This document shows positions 9,219 through 16,110 of a DNA stretch of 20,490 nucleotides, piece by piece. This DNA is from a virus. The stretch's first letter is position 1, and each line of letters starts with the position of its first letter. The stretch covers positions 1 through 20,490 of IMG/VR virus record IMGVR_UViG_3300010885_007151. One strand, 5' to 3'. The notes under the pieces were generated by a model that ran no database searches, was not told where the DNA came from, and saw only the letters and a list, made by a program, of their open reading frames with translations. The position numbers and the translations under genes are program-made.

Positions 9219-9225
9219 TGTTTAT

Positions 9226-10122
9226 TTATTCAGGTGCCGTGGTGGTTCCGGTGGTGCCTCCACCAGTTTGAACTCCAGTATGAGCGTGACTATTGTAAAT
9301 TGCTCTGTCTGCGGCCATCGACCTAGTGGCATCAGACACAGTAATTGCTCTAGCGATACCGGTACCACCATAAGCAGGTAAGGCGTTCATAGCACCAAAG
9401 TTGGCCAGTTTAGACTGCATATAAACAGTAGATATGATTGTACCAGGAATGCCAGCAGTTAATGGTACTGGCACACCAGCAGAAATTCCTCCAGAAGTTA
9501 CAATGGCACCAGGAAGAACACTCCAAGGTGTAGGTGAACCAGCACTAATATAACCCGGTGTTACAAATCCAAGTTTAGCATAACTCTGCATACCCGCAGT
9601 GATGTTATTGGTAGCAGAAATACTAAGTGTGGATGATATTCCCCCACGAACCGCCAAATCAGCATTAATGTATACATTTTGTGCCGACATTGTAATATCT
9701 TCTTTTGAAGTCAAATCCATATCACCAGAGGATGTTACTTTGGTGGTTCCGTTTACTGTTTGTACCAGATTACCTTTAATAAATTGTGTAGAATTTCCTT
9801 CTACATTCATAACGGAATCACCTTTGATGTTAACTACACAAGCCCCACCAACAGTTATGTTGCATTGGCCTTTGATAGAAACGTTTTTACCGCCAATAAT
9901 AATTTCATATCCATCACCATAAATTTTGTGTACTTCATCTCCATTCGGATGCATCTCCATGAAAGTACCAGACCTGTGTTGAAGTCTTACCCTCTCTTTA
10001 CTAGGAGTATCATCCATCTCAAATGAGTGACCAGATTCGGTTTGTTGTATATTATTATATGGATACTTTGGTGGATTCTTTTCGTCAACAACAACTGGTT
10101 CTGTCCATGCACTATTTGTCAT
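9226..10122 (-). CDS. 5: Central spike protein, gp5 C-terminal needle part
   Basis: Corresponds to the C-terminal part of T4 gp5, the cell-puncturing needle. Residues 20-75 (YPYNNIQQTESGHSFEMDD, TPSKERVRLQHRSGTF) align clearly with the recalled T4 segment ending in ETESGHIQEFDDTPGQERYRL. Residues 81-136 form repeats of eight residues with V/I-x-G spacing (VSIKGQCN, VNIKGDSV, QFIKGNLV), the pattern of the gp5 triple-stranded beta-helix. Near the C-terminus SHAHTG (278-283) offers an HxH pair like the metal-binding tips of VgrG and P2 gpV spikes. Residues 155-275 are glycine and proline rich and specific to this phage. AGGA at a good distance supports the start. No lysozyme domain is present. 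It should trimerise with the OB protein encoded two genes upstream. Confidence 0.87.
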   Translation of the reverse strand: MTNSAWTEPVVVDEKNPPKYPYNNIQQTESGHSFEMDDTPSKERVRLQHRSGTFMEMHPNGDEVHKIYGDGYEIIIGGKNVSIKGQCNITVGGACVVNIKGDSVMNVEGNSTQFIKGNLVQTVNGTTKVTSSGDMDLTSKEDITMSAQNVYINADLAVRGGISSTLSISATNNITAGMQSYAKLGFVTPGYISAGSPTPWSVLPGAIVTSGGISAGVPVPLTAGIPGTIISTVYMQSKLANFGAMNALPAYGGTGIARAITVSDATRSMAADRAIYNSHAHTGVQTGGGTTGTTTAPE

Positions 10123-10130
10123 TATATTTC

Positions 10131-10775
10131 CTATGATAAAGGTGTGGTGTCTGTAACTTGATTTGCAGCATCAGTAAGTTCTTTAACTTCTGCGCTGATT
10201 GGGTCAACTATTGCCGCTACTGCTCCAGTAATTCCGCCACTAGCAATATCTGCAACTTCTTTAATTGTTGAAGTTAAAGAAGCGGTTGCTTCAGTCAAAC
10301 AAGCTTGTAACAACGCTTGCAATTCTGCTGGAGCATTTTGAATTTCTTGTATTAGTTTTTGCATTTCTTGTGCATATTCTTGTAGTGCTTTTATTTGTTC
10401 TTGAATTGGTTCAATTTCTTTTTTAACCAATTTAATTTTAGCTTTTACTGCTGAAATTTGTTGTTTAATATCTTCTACGGCTGGGTTGGCGGCTAATCCA
10501 GCAAAAATTCCTTCTATTGAAGTTCTAAGTTGGCCAACAAATATCATTACTTCTGCTTTGACAACTGCTAATTCTTTATTGACAGGTGCACAAATGTCAC
10601 AATTATGTTCCCTATTTAATGCGGCCGCCTGTTGCAATGTACCTTTAATTACACCTCTAGCCAGTGCTGGCACGGAAGGTTCACCTATTCTTTTGGTGTC
10701 GGTACTAGGTTTTGGTCCGTTGGTCTCTACTCCATTATCCGTAACCTCAGCAAGATTATTATCGTATTCAGCCAT
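10131..10775 (-). CDS. Coiled-coil protein between the two gp5 parts, unknown function
   Basis: I do not recognise a family for this 214-residue protein. Residues about 100-175 are rich in K, E, Q, I and L with heptad spacing (VKAKIKLVKKEIEPIQEQIK, LQEYAQEMQKLIQEIQ), predicting a long coiled coil. The N-terminal 60 residues are polar and end in HNCDICAP, with a CxxC pair at 59-62. A less charged, alanine-rich C-terminus (175-214) follows. No signal peptide is visible. It sits exactly where T4 gp5 has its lysozyme domain, between the OB-fold gene and the needle gene, and touches the OB gene stop with no gap. A part in hub or spike assembly is inferred only from position. AGGAA upstream is a plausible ribosome binding site. 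Confidence 0.75.
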   Translation of the reverse strand: MAEYDNNLAEVTDNGVETNGPKPSTDTKRIGEPSVPALARGVIKGTLQQAAALNREHNCDICAPVNKELAVVKAEVMIFVGQLRTSIEGIFAGLAANPAVEDIKQQISAVKAKIKLVKKEIEPIQEQIKALQEYAQEMQKLIQEIQNAPAELQALLQACLTEATASLTSTIKEVADIASGGITGAVAAIVDPISAEVKELTDAANQVTDTTPLS

Positions 10776-11078
10776 TTATTTTTGCATTCCTGGCATTACA
10801 CCCAGCATAACTGGAGATTGTCCAGATTCTCCATCCATAAAGAAACCAACAACCCAATCACCAACTCTTGGTGCTGAAAATGATTTTGAATTGTTTATTG
10901 GATAAACAGGATGAGCCCAAGGCAAATCTTTTGTTGCTAATTGACTTTTATTGTTTGTGTGCCATCCAAAAATACGGACTTGACAACGGCCAACTGCCAA
11001 AGGATCAACTCGGTTTTCAATTTCACCCACCCACCAAATGAATCCGTCAAGGCCGTTAAAACTATTTCTATTTTCCAT
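10776..11078 (-). CDS. 5: Central spike OB-fold protein, gp5 N-terminal part
   Basis: A 100-residue protein equal to the N-terminal OB-fold domain of T4 gp5 alone. WWVGEIENRVDPLAVGRCQV (15-34) and the following RIFGWH match the recalled T4 FVGVVEDRMDPLKLGRVRVRVVGLH. LPWAHPVYPI (52-61) and RVGDWVVGFFMDGESGQSP (71-89) fit the rest of the domain. In T4 this domain sits in the gp27 trimer and leads into the lysozyme. Here the gene stops after the domain, so the spike must be made of separate chains. The start overlaps the gp27-like stop as TAATG, and no Shine-Dalgarno is visible, so coupling with gp27 is likely. Confidence 0.88.
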   Translation of the reverse strand: MENRNSFNGLDGFIWWVGEIENRVDPLAVGRCQVRIFGWHTNNKSQLATKDLPWAHPVYPINNSKSFSAPRVGDWVVGFFMDGESGQSPVMLGVMPGMQK

Positions 11079-12493
11079 TATATTTGAACACCATCAACAA
11101 AGTTTTTGAGAACTGCACTAGAACTATCAAAAGAAGCAAATGCTTGATTATTACTTTCTTTACAAAGTTCCATCACAGTTATATAGGAGTTGTTTTTAAT
11201 GATATGCCGCACAGCAGTTATCAAATATTTGCCTGAGTAGAGTGGGTCATTAACACGATTGGCAGCATCTTTATCTGTTGAATAATCTGTTGGACTAACT
11301 TGAAAGGTTTGAAAATTTACTACTTTTCCTACAGCAAGCATTGGATCACCGGCAACAGTTAATTTAATTCTCATATAATTTGCCAAAGCTATTTGAGAAA
11401 CTCTGTTTGGTATAAAAGTTTCAACAAAAATATCACTAGCAACAGATGCTGGTTTTGCTGAAATAAATGCATTCTTCTTTTGATTTGAGTTCGAATTTAC
11501 TAGTCTTAATGTACCTGCTTGTAAATTTGCTGGAGGAGCATCATACATTGTTTTATTAATTCTATTTTTATAATTATTAGTTACTGAAGTTTTATTTAAT
11601 ATTTTAGCTTTAGACATATACTTGTCATAATTAAAATCAGTTTCTTTATATGTTCTTGTTAATGGATCAATTGTAATTACACGATTACTAAAAGTTCCAT
11701 TAGTGATAGCTCCAAGAGTATCAAATAAATCCAATACTTCAAAATTATACACATTTGATAATTTTTGATTCAAATCGTCACTCACATTTTTTGGATCATA
11801 TTTAAAAGTTCTATATGATGATTGGCCATATAATTCTTGTAATGATTTAAACCAATAACCATCTGAGTTTTCAAAAAATAACATATCAGCACCTTCACCA
11901 ACGCTTGGTAAAGGTCTAGCATAGTTTGATAACCAACTAATGGTCTCAAATATCTTTTTATTAGGTAAAACAAAATCATATGTTCCGTAAGTATCGGATA
12001 TACTAATAGGTTTTGTTCTACCTGTTCCTACCTTTAAATAGTCTTTTAAAATGCTGGTAATAATTTCAGATATTTTCTTACCTGTAAAGGCCTTTGATAT
12101 TCTATATTGTTCACTTAAAAGAAATTCTTCAGAACAGAAATTTAATGTGTAAACTTCATAATTATTATTGTCGCCAGTAACTTTGTTTGATATTTTATAA
12201 ACTCTAAAATTTCTTGTTAAAGCAAATTCATCTTTGGATGTTTTTTGTAATTTAACTTGAATAAATTCGGTGCCGTTTAAAGCAAAATTTGAAACGATAC
12301 CCAAAGCATCAGACATCAATATTTGACCAGAAATGGTGTTTCCATAGATATCTTCAAATAAATTCAATTCAACCATAAATGGTAAAAGATTAACAACACC
12401 ATCATCCAATGGAGTTATTAAATTTAATAGTGTTATTTGGTAGTCGGTTGGGTACTTTAATAAAGTAGTACCAAGACCTTGGTTTTCAGCCAT
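11078..12493 (-). CDS. 27: Baseplate hub protein, gp27-like
   Basis: A 471-residue candidate for the tail hub ring (gp27 / VgrG N-terminal / P2 gpD fold), which in T4 (391 residues) is a trimer holding gp5 below the tube. Supporting signs are the N-terminal beta segment LPFMVELNLFEDIYGNTISG, a typical opening of hub proteins; SEYRISKAF-like helical segment near SEQYRISKAFTGKKISEIIT; and the C-terminal SGKYLITAVRH (420-430), a hub-domain ending seen in gpD-type proteins. The gene directly precedes the gp5 OB gene with one base of overlap, the expected partner arrangement. Sequence identity to T4 gp27 is too low to read by eye, so the assignment rests on fold-type motifs and position. Spacing to gp53 is three bases with no clear Shine-Dalgarno. 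Confidence 0.75.
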   Translation of the reverse strand: MAENQGLGTTLLKYPTDYQITLLNLITPLDDGVVNLLPFMVELNLFEDIYGNTISGQILMSDALGIVSNFALNGTEFIQVKLQKTSKDEFALTRNFRVYKISNKVTGDNNNYEVYTLNFCSEEFLLSEQYRISKAFTGKKISEIITSILKDYLKVGTGRTKPISISDTYGTYDFVLPNKKIFETISWLSNYARPLPSVGEGADMLFFENSDGYWFKSLQELYGQSSYRTFKYDPKNVSDDLNQKLSNVYNFEVLDLFDTLGAITNGTFSNRVITIDPLTRTYKETDFNYDKYMSKAKILNKTSVTNNYKNRINKTMYDAPPANLQAGTLRLVNSNSNQKKNAFISAKPASVASDIFVETFIPNRVSQIALANYMRIKLTVAGDPMLAVGKVVNFQTFQVSPTDYSTDKDAANRVNDPLYSGKYLITAVRHIIKNNSYITVMELCKESNNQAFASFDSSSAVLKNFVDGVQI

Positions 12494-12496
12494 ATT

Positions 12497-13123
12497 TTAT
12501 AAACCCATCAAAACTTGAAATTGTGTTTCCAAGTCTGAAACATAATTAGAATTAATTAATTTAATATCTCTCTTTGATTCGTTGAGGTCATCTTCATAAT
12601 CGTAAATTGAAATTGCTTTTTTCGATATGGTATATGTAATGTTTGCTCCATAAGAAAAACTTCTTGTACTAGTTTTTTCTATTAATGAAGTGTAAGCATC
12701 CTCATCAATGATAACATTTTTTACCACGGTAGTTTGTGTGGAATCATCATAAGTCGTAATTAACTTTTCATAGTGATGTGTCGTTAATTGTGTATATTCA
12801 ATTACTGGTTGTGTATTAGCAGCTGAGGAATACTTATCACTAAGATAATCACCGAATTGCCTACTAGTCAATGGCCAATTCCATAAAGGATCAAGAGATT
12901 CATTAGCTAATAGAACTAACCAATATCTATAAGAATCACCATAGTATTTGTACGCAACAATTTCAGGAGTGTCACTTTCTTGGACAGTATATTTGTAATA
13001 AATTAACGGATTATCAGATATCTTGTTAATTAATTTGGTACGAACAACAAGATTTTTAAGTTGTTGAACATTTCCAAAAGAATCTTGGTTGCTTATGATG
13101 GGTAAAGAATTAAAATATTTCAT
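12497..13123 (-). CDS. 53: Baseplate wedge protein gp53
   Basis: Wedge protein of 208 residues, near the 196 of T4 gp53. Gp53 clamps neighbouring wedges together around the hub and contains a LysM-like domain. Residues 43-90 show this region: YKYTVQESDTPEIVAYKYYG (43-62, split), then YRYWLVLLANESLDPLWNWP, the strongest signature of the family (tryptophan-rich, followed by LTSRQF). The rest is variable and beta-rich. A GGGAGA eight bases before the ATG at 13123 is a good ribosome binding site, one of the few in this operon. It directly follows the gp48-like gene with two bases between. Order 53-27-5 keeps the T4 neighbourhood of 53 and 5. Confidence 0.9.
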   Translation of the reverse strand: MKYFNSLPIISNQDSFGNVQQLKNLVVRTKLINKISDNPLIYYKYTVQESDTPEIVAYKYYGDSYRYWLVLLANESLDPLWNWPLTSRQFGDYLSDKYSSAANTQPVIEYTQLTTHHYEKLITTYDDSTQTTVVKNVIIDEDAYTSLIEKTSTRSFSYGANITYTISKKAISIYDYEDDLNESKRDIKLINSNYVSDLETQFQVLMGL

Positions 13124-13125
13124 TT

Positions 13126-14370
13126 TTAATCTCCCATTCCGCCGGTGCCGCTAGTTAAATTAGTACCGGCAGCATTTCCAGCGTAAGGATTTAATGCATT
13201 GGCTGCTTGACGAGCACCATAATTAGCTCCAACTTTTGGATTAGCCTTAGCAATATCTGCCTTAGTAATAATTTTGATTTCTTTGAATGTTAACAATAAA
13301 CGAGTTTGTATTGGATACCCATCGTTATATGCTGCCCAACCGTTAGGTGCATAATCAATATTGACATTCTGTAAAACACAATCATTAATGGTCATAATTT
13401 TTGCTTCTGCTCCAGCCTCAATTGTCTTTGTGGGATTAGGAGTTGTTAAAAATCCTAAACCAATATTATTCATTGCTGAAGTAAATACATTTGTTATGGC
13501 ACCTAATAAACCTGTTTTTCCTAAAAATTTAAATTTTATTTGAAAAATTTGTGGCGGTGTTAAATATTGACCAGCTGTACCTGATGCAGCGCCAGCTAAA
13601 CCAGGTGCAGAATAAAAAGCAAAAGAATCACATATATCTTTTACTGTTTGTGCTTCTTGTGTGCTTTTTGGAGTCATAATAAACTCCAATGTAAATTCTC
13701 TTAAAGAAATACCTTTATAAAGTAATTGAACTTGTGGGTTTGTATATTGGCCAAGGGCTTGTTGTAATAGTTGTGTTGATTTTCCATTACCGCCAGATTT
13801 GAGGTTGGCCGCACTGGTTAAGGATGCTACTATATTTTTTGCATACTCCGATTCTAACATTGAATTTACGTTATCACCAATACTTGCAGCAGTAACATCT
13901 CCAGCGTCTTGGAGTGCAGAACCAAGAAAACCTTTTGTTCCCAAAACATCCGTTAAATTAACGTCACTATATGTTGAATTATACGTTACTGCCAAAGTTT
14001 CTGGCATAAACAATGAAATTACAGACAATGGCGCACCCTTTGTGGTCCTTTCATAAGTTTTTGCTTGAATAAGTCCAACGGCACTTGGTAGTTTTTTAAC
14101 GCTAGCCAATACATTAGCCCCCGTTACTGTTCCGTTCACTACTGACGCAGCGCCACCAACAACAGTATTAAAACCTTCTTGAAATCCTGTTGTATAGTCA
14201 AAGATTGAAAATTGTACAGCATGACCCATTACAGGATTGGAAGCCAAATCAGCAGGATAAACCAAATTTTGTGACGATTGATCCTGAAATAGTTTGGATA
14301 GTGGCCCCTGTAATTGAGCTAAGGGAATATTAACCCCACCTATATTTGTTGGAATGACTGACAGACCCAT
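13126..14370 (-). CDS. 48: Baseplate tail-tube cap protein, gp48-like
   Basis: A 414-residue protein that probably forms the platform between hub and tail tube, like T4 gp48 (364 residues). The C-terminal third matches the recalled T4 pattern: LEFIMTPKSTQEAQTVKDI then FAFY, and later NIDYAPNGWAAYNDGYP followed by EIKII, equal to T4 DKTPNGNF ... MREIITLN. The N-terminal half is glycine, alanine and serine rich and variable. The open frame runs up to 14427, but I place the start at 14370 (MGLSVIP): a perfect late-promoter box TATAAATA lies at 14400-14407, inside the longer version, and AAAGAGAA sits about eight bases before this ATG. First gene of the minus-strand baseplate operon. Confidence 0.72.
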   Translation of the reverse strand: MGLSVIPTNIGGVNIPLAQLQGPLSKLFQDQSSQNLVYPADLASNPVMGHAVQFSIFDYTTGFQEGFNTVVGGAASVVNGTVTGANVLASVKKLPSAVGLIQAKTYERTTKGAPLSVISLFMPETLAVTYNSTYSDVNLTDVLGTKGFLGSALQDAGDVTAASIGDNVNSMLESEYAKNIVASLTSAANLKSGGNGKSTQLLQQALGQYTNPQVQLLYKGISLREFTLEFIMTPKSTQEAQTVKDICDSFAFYSAPGLAGAASGTAGQYLTPPQIFQIKFKFLGKTGLLGAITNVFTSAMNNIGLGFLTTPNPTKTIEAGAEAKIMTINDCVLQNVNIDYAPNGWAAYNDGYPIQTRLLLTFKEIKIITKADIAKANPKVGANYGARQAANALNPYAGNAAGTNLTSGTGGMGD

Positions 14371-14393
14371 GGCATTTCTCTTTTTGGATTGAT

Positions 14394-14401
14394 TATACAT
14401 A
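14394..14401 (+). promoter_or_regulatory. Possible late promoter for the plus-strand operon
   Basis: The plus strand reads TATACATA, one mismatch from the late box TATAAATA, and overlaps the minus-strand box by two bases. A start near 14407 would leave about 30 bases before the gp4 ATG at 14437. A promoter is expected here because gp4 is the first gene of the rightward operon, but a one-mismatch eight-base match in AT-rich DNA is weak evidence. Confidence 0.3.
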
Positions 14402-14407
14402 TTTATA
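14400..14407 (-). promoter_or_regulatory. T4-type late promoter for the minus-strand baseplate operon
   Basis: The minus strand reads TATAAATA, identical to the T4 late promoter -10 box recognised by the gp55/gp33 sigma complex. The predicted start would be near 14394, giving a leader of about 24 bases before the ATG at 14370. In scanning for this box, I found no other exact copy upstream of a gene in the window. It lies in the only divergent intergenic region, where a promoter is needed. Function is inferred from the match and position. Confidence 0.65.
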
Positions 14408-14436
14408 TCGAATACCAACAAGAACAATTTAATAAT

Positions 14437-14883
14437 ATGGCTAAAAATTCACCCTATTCCGGAAGATTTGTACCAAGAAACCCAAAGAAGTATATTGGAG
14501 ATGTCAATAATATAATTTACAGAAGTTCCTGGGAATGCAAAGTCATGTCGTGGTTGGATAATAATTCAAATATTTTAAGTTGGGGTAGTGAAGAATTTTG
14601 TATAAAATACATCAGTCCAATTGACAATAAACCTCATAGATATTTTCCCGATTTTATTGTTAAGATGAGAACCAGAGATGGAACACTTAAAACGATGGTA
14701 TTAGAGGTTAAACCTAAAAAACAAACGATCCAACCGGAAATTCGTAAGAGAATCACTAAACAATACCTCAATGAAGTCACTACATGGGGCGTCAACCAAT
14801 CCAAATGGAAAGCAGCAGAAGAATACTGTCTAGACCGTGGATGGGTATTTCAATTAATCACGGAAGACCATCTCGGACTGTAA
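14437..14883 (+). CDS. 4: Head completion protein gp4 (nuclease-like)
   Basis: Matches T4 gp4 (gp50/65), which acts late in head maturation before tail joining. The 148 residues from this ATG equal the T4 length of about 150. YSGRFVPRNPKKYIGDVNNI (7-26), IYRSSWECK, HRYFPDF (67-73), LEVKPKKQT (89-97) and WKAAEEYCLDRGW (124-136) are the family core, recalled in T4 with nearly the same words. The pattern E33, D72 and E90-x-K92 is that of a PD-(D/E)xK endonuclease, related in layout to TnsA, so a DNA end-trimming or nuclease activity is possible. The frame extends back to 14389, but that start overlaps the predicted promoters and the extra 16 residues are not family-like. No clear Shine-Dalgarno. 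Confidence 0.92.
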   Translation: MAKNSPYSGRFVPRNPKKYIGDVNNIIYRSSWECKVMSWLDNNSNILSWGSEEFCIKYISPIDNKPHRYFPDFIVKMRTRDGTLKTMVLEVKPKKQTIQPEIRKRITKQYLNEVTTWGVNQSKWKAAEEYCLDRGWVFQLITEDHLGL

Positions 14884-14895
14884 CTAAATAATCAA

Positions 14896-15489
14896 ATGGC
14901 ATCTAAACTTACAGAACTTACCCAGCAAAAGACAGCAGCAGAACTCCAGACCATGTCTAGGGAGTCTATGAAATGGCTGACGAAAAAGATTGCAAATATT
15001 AACAATCCTGGCGCCATTGCCAATGGTATGAATGCTGAAAAGTTTAGACAAACCAATCAGTTTAGATTAGGTGGCCTATATTGTTTTTTCTATGATCCTA
15101 AGACCAAAGATTCTTTACCATATTACGACACTTTTCCTTTGGTTCTGGCACTTGAACGATATAATGATGGTTTTTTAGGTTTGAATCTACATTATTTGCC
15201 ACTCCGTTACAGACTGGCATTTTTGAGTAAGTTGATGGATTTCGCCTCCTATGACGCTAAGGATGACATACAAAGGTTACGCATCACTTATGATATTTTA
15301 AGCGCCTCCAAGCGCCTTAAAGAGTTCAAACCATGTATTAAAAAGTATTTAACAGGTCACATTCAGTCACACATACTTACCATTCAGCCGGATGAGTGGG
15401 ATGTGGCAGCTTTCTTGCCTATCCAACAGTTCAAAAAGGCTTCGGCAAATAAGGTGTGGCAAGAATCCGTAGAAAGTATAAGGAACTAA
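14896..15489 (+). CDS. Conserved T4-like phage protein, unassigned
   Basis: A 197-residue soluble protein without signal peptide or membrane segment. The N-terminal 50 residues are polar and helical (SRESMKWLTKKIANIN). The core, residues 56-113, reads FRLGGLYCFFYDPKTKD, LPYYDTFPLVLALERY and FLGLNLHYLPLRYR, which looks like a compact beta barrel and gives the impression of a widely conserved family in T4-like phages. I cannot name it with certainty. In T4 the gene beside gene 4 is gene 2 (DNA end protector), so gp2 is one candidate by synteny, but T4 gp2 is longer (274 residues). It lies between gp4 and the tube-type gene, 12 and 1 bases away, so a virion or DNA-end function is likely. Confidence 0.7.
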   Translation: MASKLTELTQQKTAAELQTMSRESMKWLTKKIANINNPGAIANGMNAEKFRQTNQFRLGGLYCFFYDPKTKDSLPYYDTFPLVLALERYNDGFLGLNLHYLPLRYRLAFLSKLMDFASYDAKDDIQRLRITYDILSASKRLKEFKPCIKKYLTGHIQSHILTIQPDEWDVAAFLPIQQFKKASANKVWQESVESIRN

Positions 15490-15490
15490 A

Positions 15491-15730
15491 ATGGCAGGTA
15501 GTATAAACGATTTCAAATCAAGTTTTAAAACAGATGTAGCCAAAGTTGCCAGATTCGATGTTACTATTCCGGTACCCATCATTTTGGCACCATATATTTC
15601 AGATGGAAGAAATTTAACATATCGTTGTGAATCGGCTGCTTTGCCTGGTCGTGTATTTGAAACTGCTGAGAAGAAGATGGGTTCAGCTCCAGTAGAAAAG
15701 TTTCATATCGTACCAATTATAGTGAAGTAA
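15491..15730 (+). CDS. Tail-tube-fold protein (gp54/gp19 type), 5' part before a frameshift
   Basis: The N-terminal 79 codons of a tube-fold protein. SINDFKSSFKTDVAKVARFD (4-23) and LTYRCESAALPGR (42-54) match the tube pattern recalled from T4 gp19 (DFARPNLFQVEI, then FQCKATALPAG). The last recognisable family residues are PVEKF (67-71), after which the frame reads unrelated HIVPIIVK and stops. The true continuation lies in the -1 frame immediately after (see the next entry), and one missing base in TTTC at 15701-15704 accounts for the break. Start supported by AAGGAAC eight bases upstream. The whole protein would be about 198 residues and could be the tube initiator gp54 or a tube protein gp19. 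Position among baseplate genes favours gp54. Confidence 0.75.
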   Translation: MAGSINDFKSSFKTDVAKVARFDVTIPVPIILAPYISDGRNLTYRCESAALPGRVFETAEKKMGSAPVEKFHIVPIIVK

Positions 15731-15732
15731 CA

Positions 15733-16086
15733 ATGACATTTATTGTTTCTGATGATATGAATGAAAAGATTTTCTTTGATTCTTGGATGGAACTAATTAA
15801 TCCGAGTGATAATTATAACTTTCAATACAAAGCAAATTATGCTGTTGATGTATCAATTAATCAGTATGATGCACAAAACAGTTTAACTTACGCAGCAGTA
15901 CTGAGAGAGGCCTTTCCTCTTGCTGTAACTCAATTGGATATGGATTGGTCCTCTGATGCATATCATAAATTATCAGTAGTATTTGCATATAAACAATGGA
16001 ACAATAATACGGTTCAAAATCTTGGCCAAGCTTTTGCTCAACAAGCAATTACTGGTGCCTTGAGTGATGTAACAAGATTAATTTAA
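15733..16086 (+). CDS. Tail-tube-fold protein (gp54/gp19 type), 3' part after the frameshift
   Basis: The remaining 117 codons of the tube-fold protein. Reading this frame upstream of the ATG gives YRTNYSEVT, which continues naturally from PVEKF of the previous entry, so the ATG at 15733 is an internal methionine rather than a real start. The tail tube signature is at the end: AFPLAVTQLDMDWSSDAYHK (near residue 56-75) followed by LSVVFAYKQW, aligning with T4 gp19 LWPTNVGELQLDWDSNNEIQ and FEVTLALDYW. The 24 bases after the stop contain the gp26 ribosome binding site. If the interruption is real, the phage would lack a functional protein here, and an essential tube function makes a sequence error more likely. 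Confidence 0.75.
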   Translation: MTFIVSDDMNEKIFFDSWMELINPSDNYNFQYKANYAVDVSINQYDAQNSLTYAAVLREAFPLAVTQLDMDWSSDAYHKLSVVFAYKQWNNNTVQNLGQAFAQQAITGALSDVTRLI

Positions 16087-16110
16087 GTGATTTGATAAAG
16101 GAGTTATAAA

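Noticed and set aside
10486-10905. 139-codon plus-strand open frame across the coiled-coil and OB genes
   Set aside because: It spans two well-supported minus-strand genes and reads as low-complexity reverse translation of them.
14371-14427. Upstream starts for the gp48-like gene at 14427 and 14400
   Set aside because: These would put the TATAAATA late box inside the coding region and overlap the divergent gp4 frame. The start at 14370 has a better leader.
14389-14436. N-terminal extension of gp4 from the ATG at 14389
   Set aside because: The added MIIHIYIEYQQEQFNN is not gp4-like and overlaps the promoter region. T4 gp4 length fits the ATG at 14437.
15690-15710. Programmed frameshift in the tube gene
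   Set aside because: GAA AAG TTT CAT offers no heptamer with re-pairing in both sites, so a simple one-base deletion explains it better.
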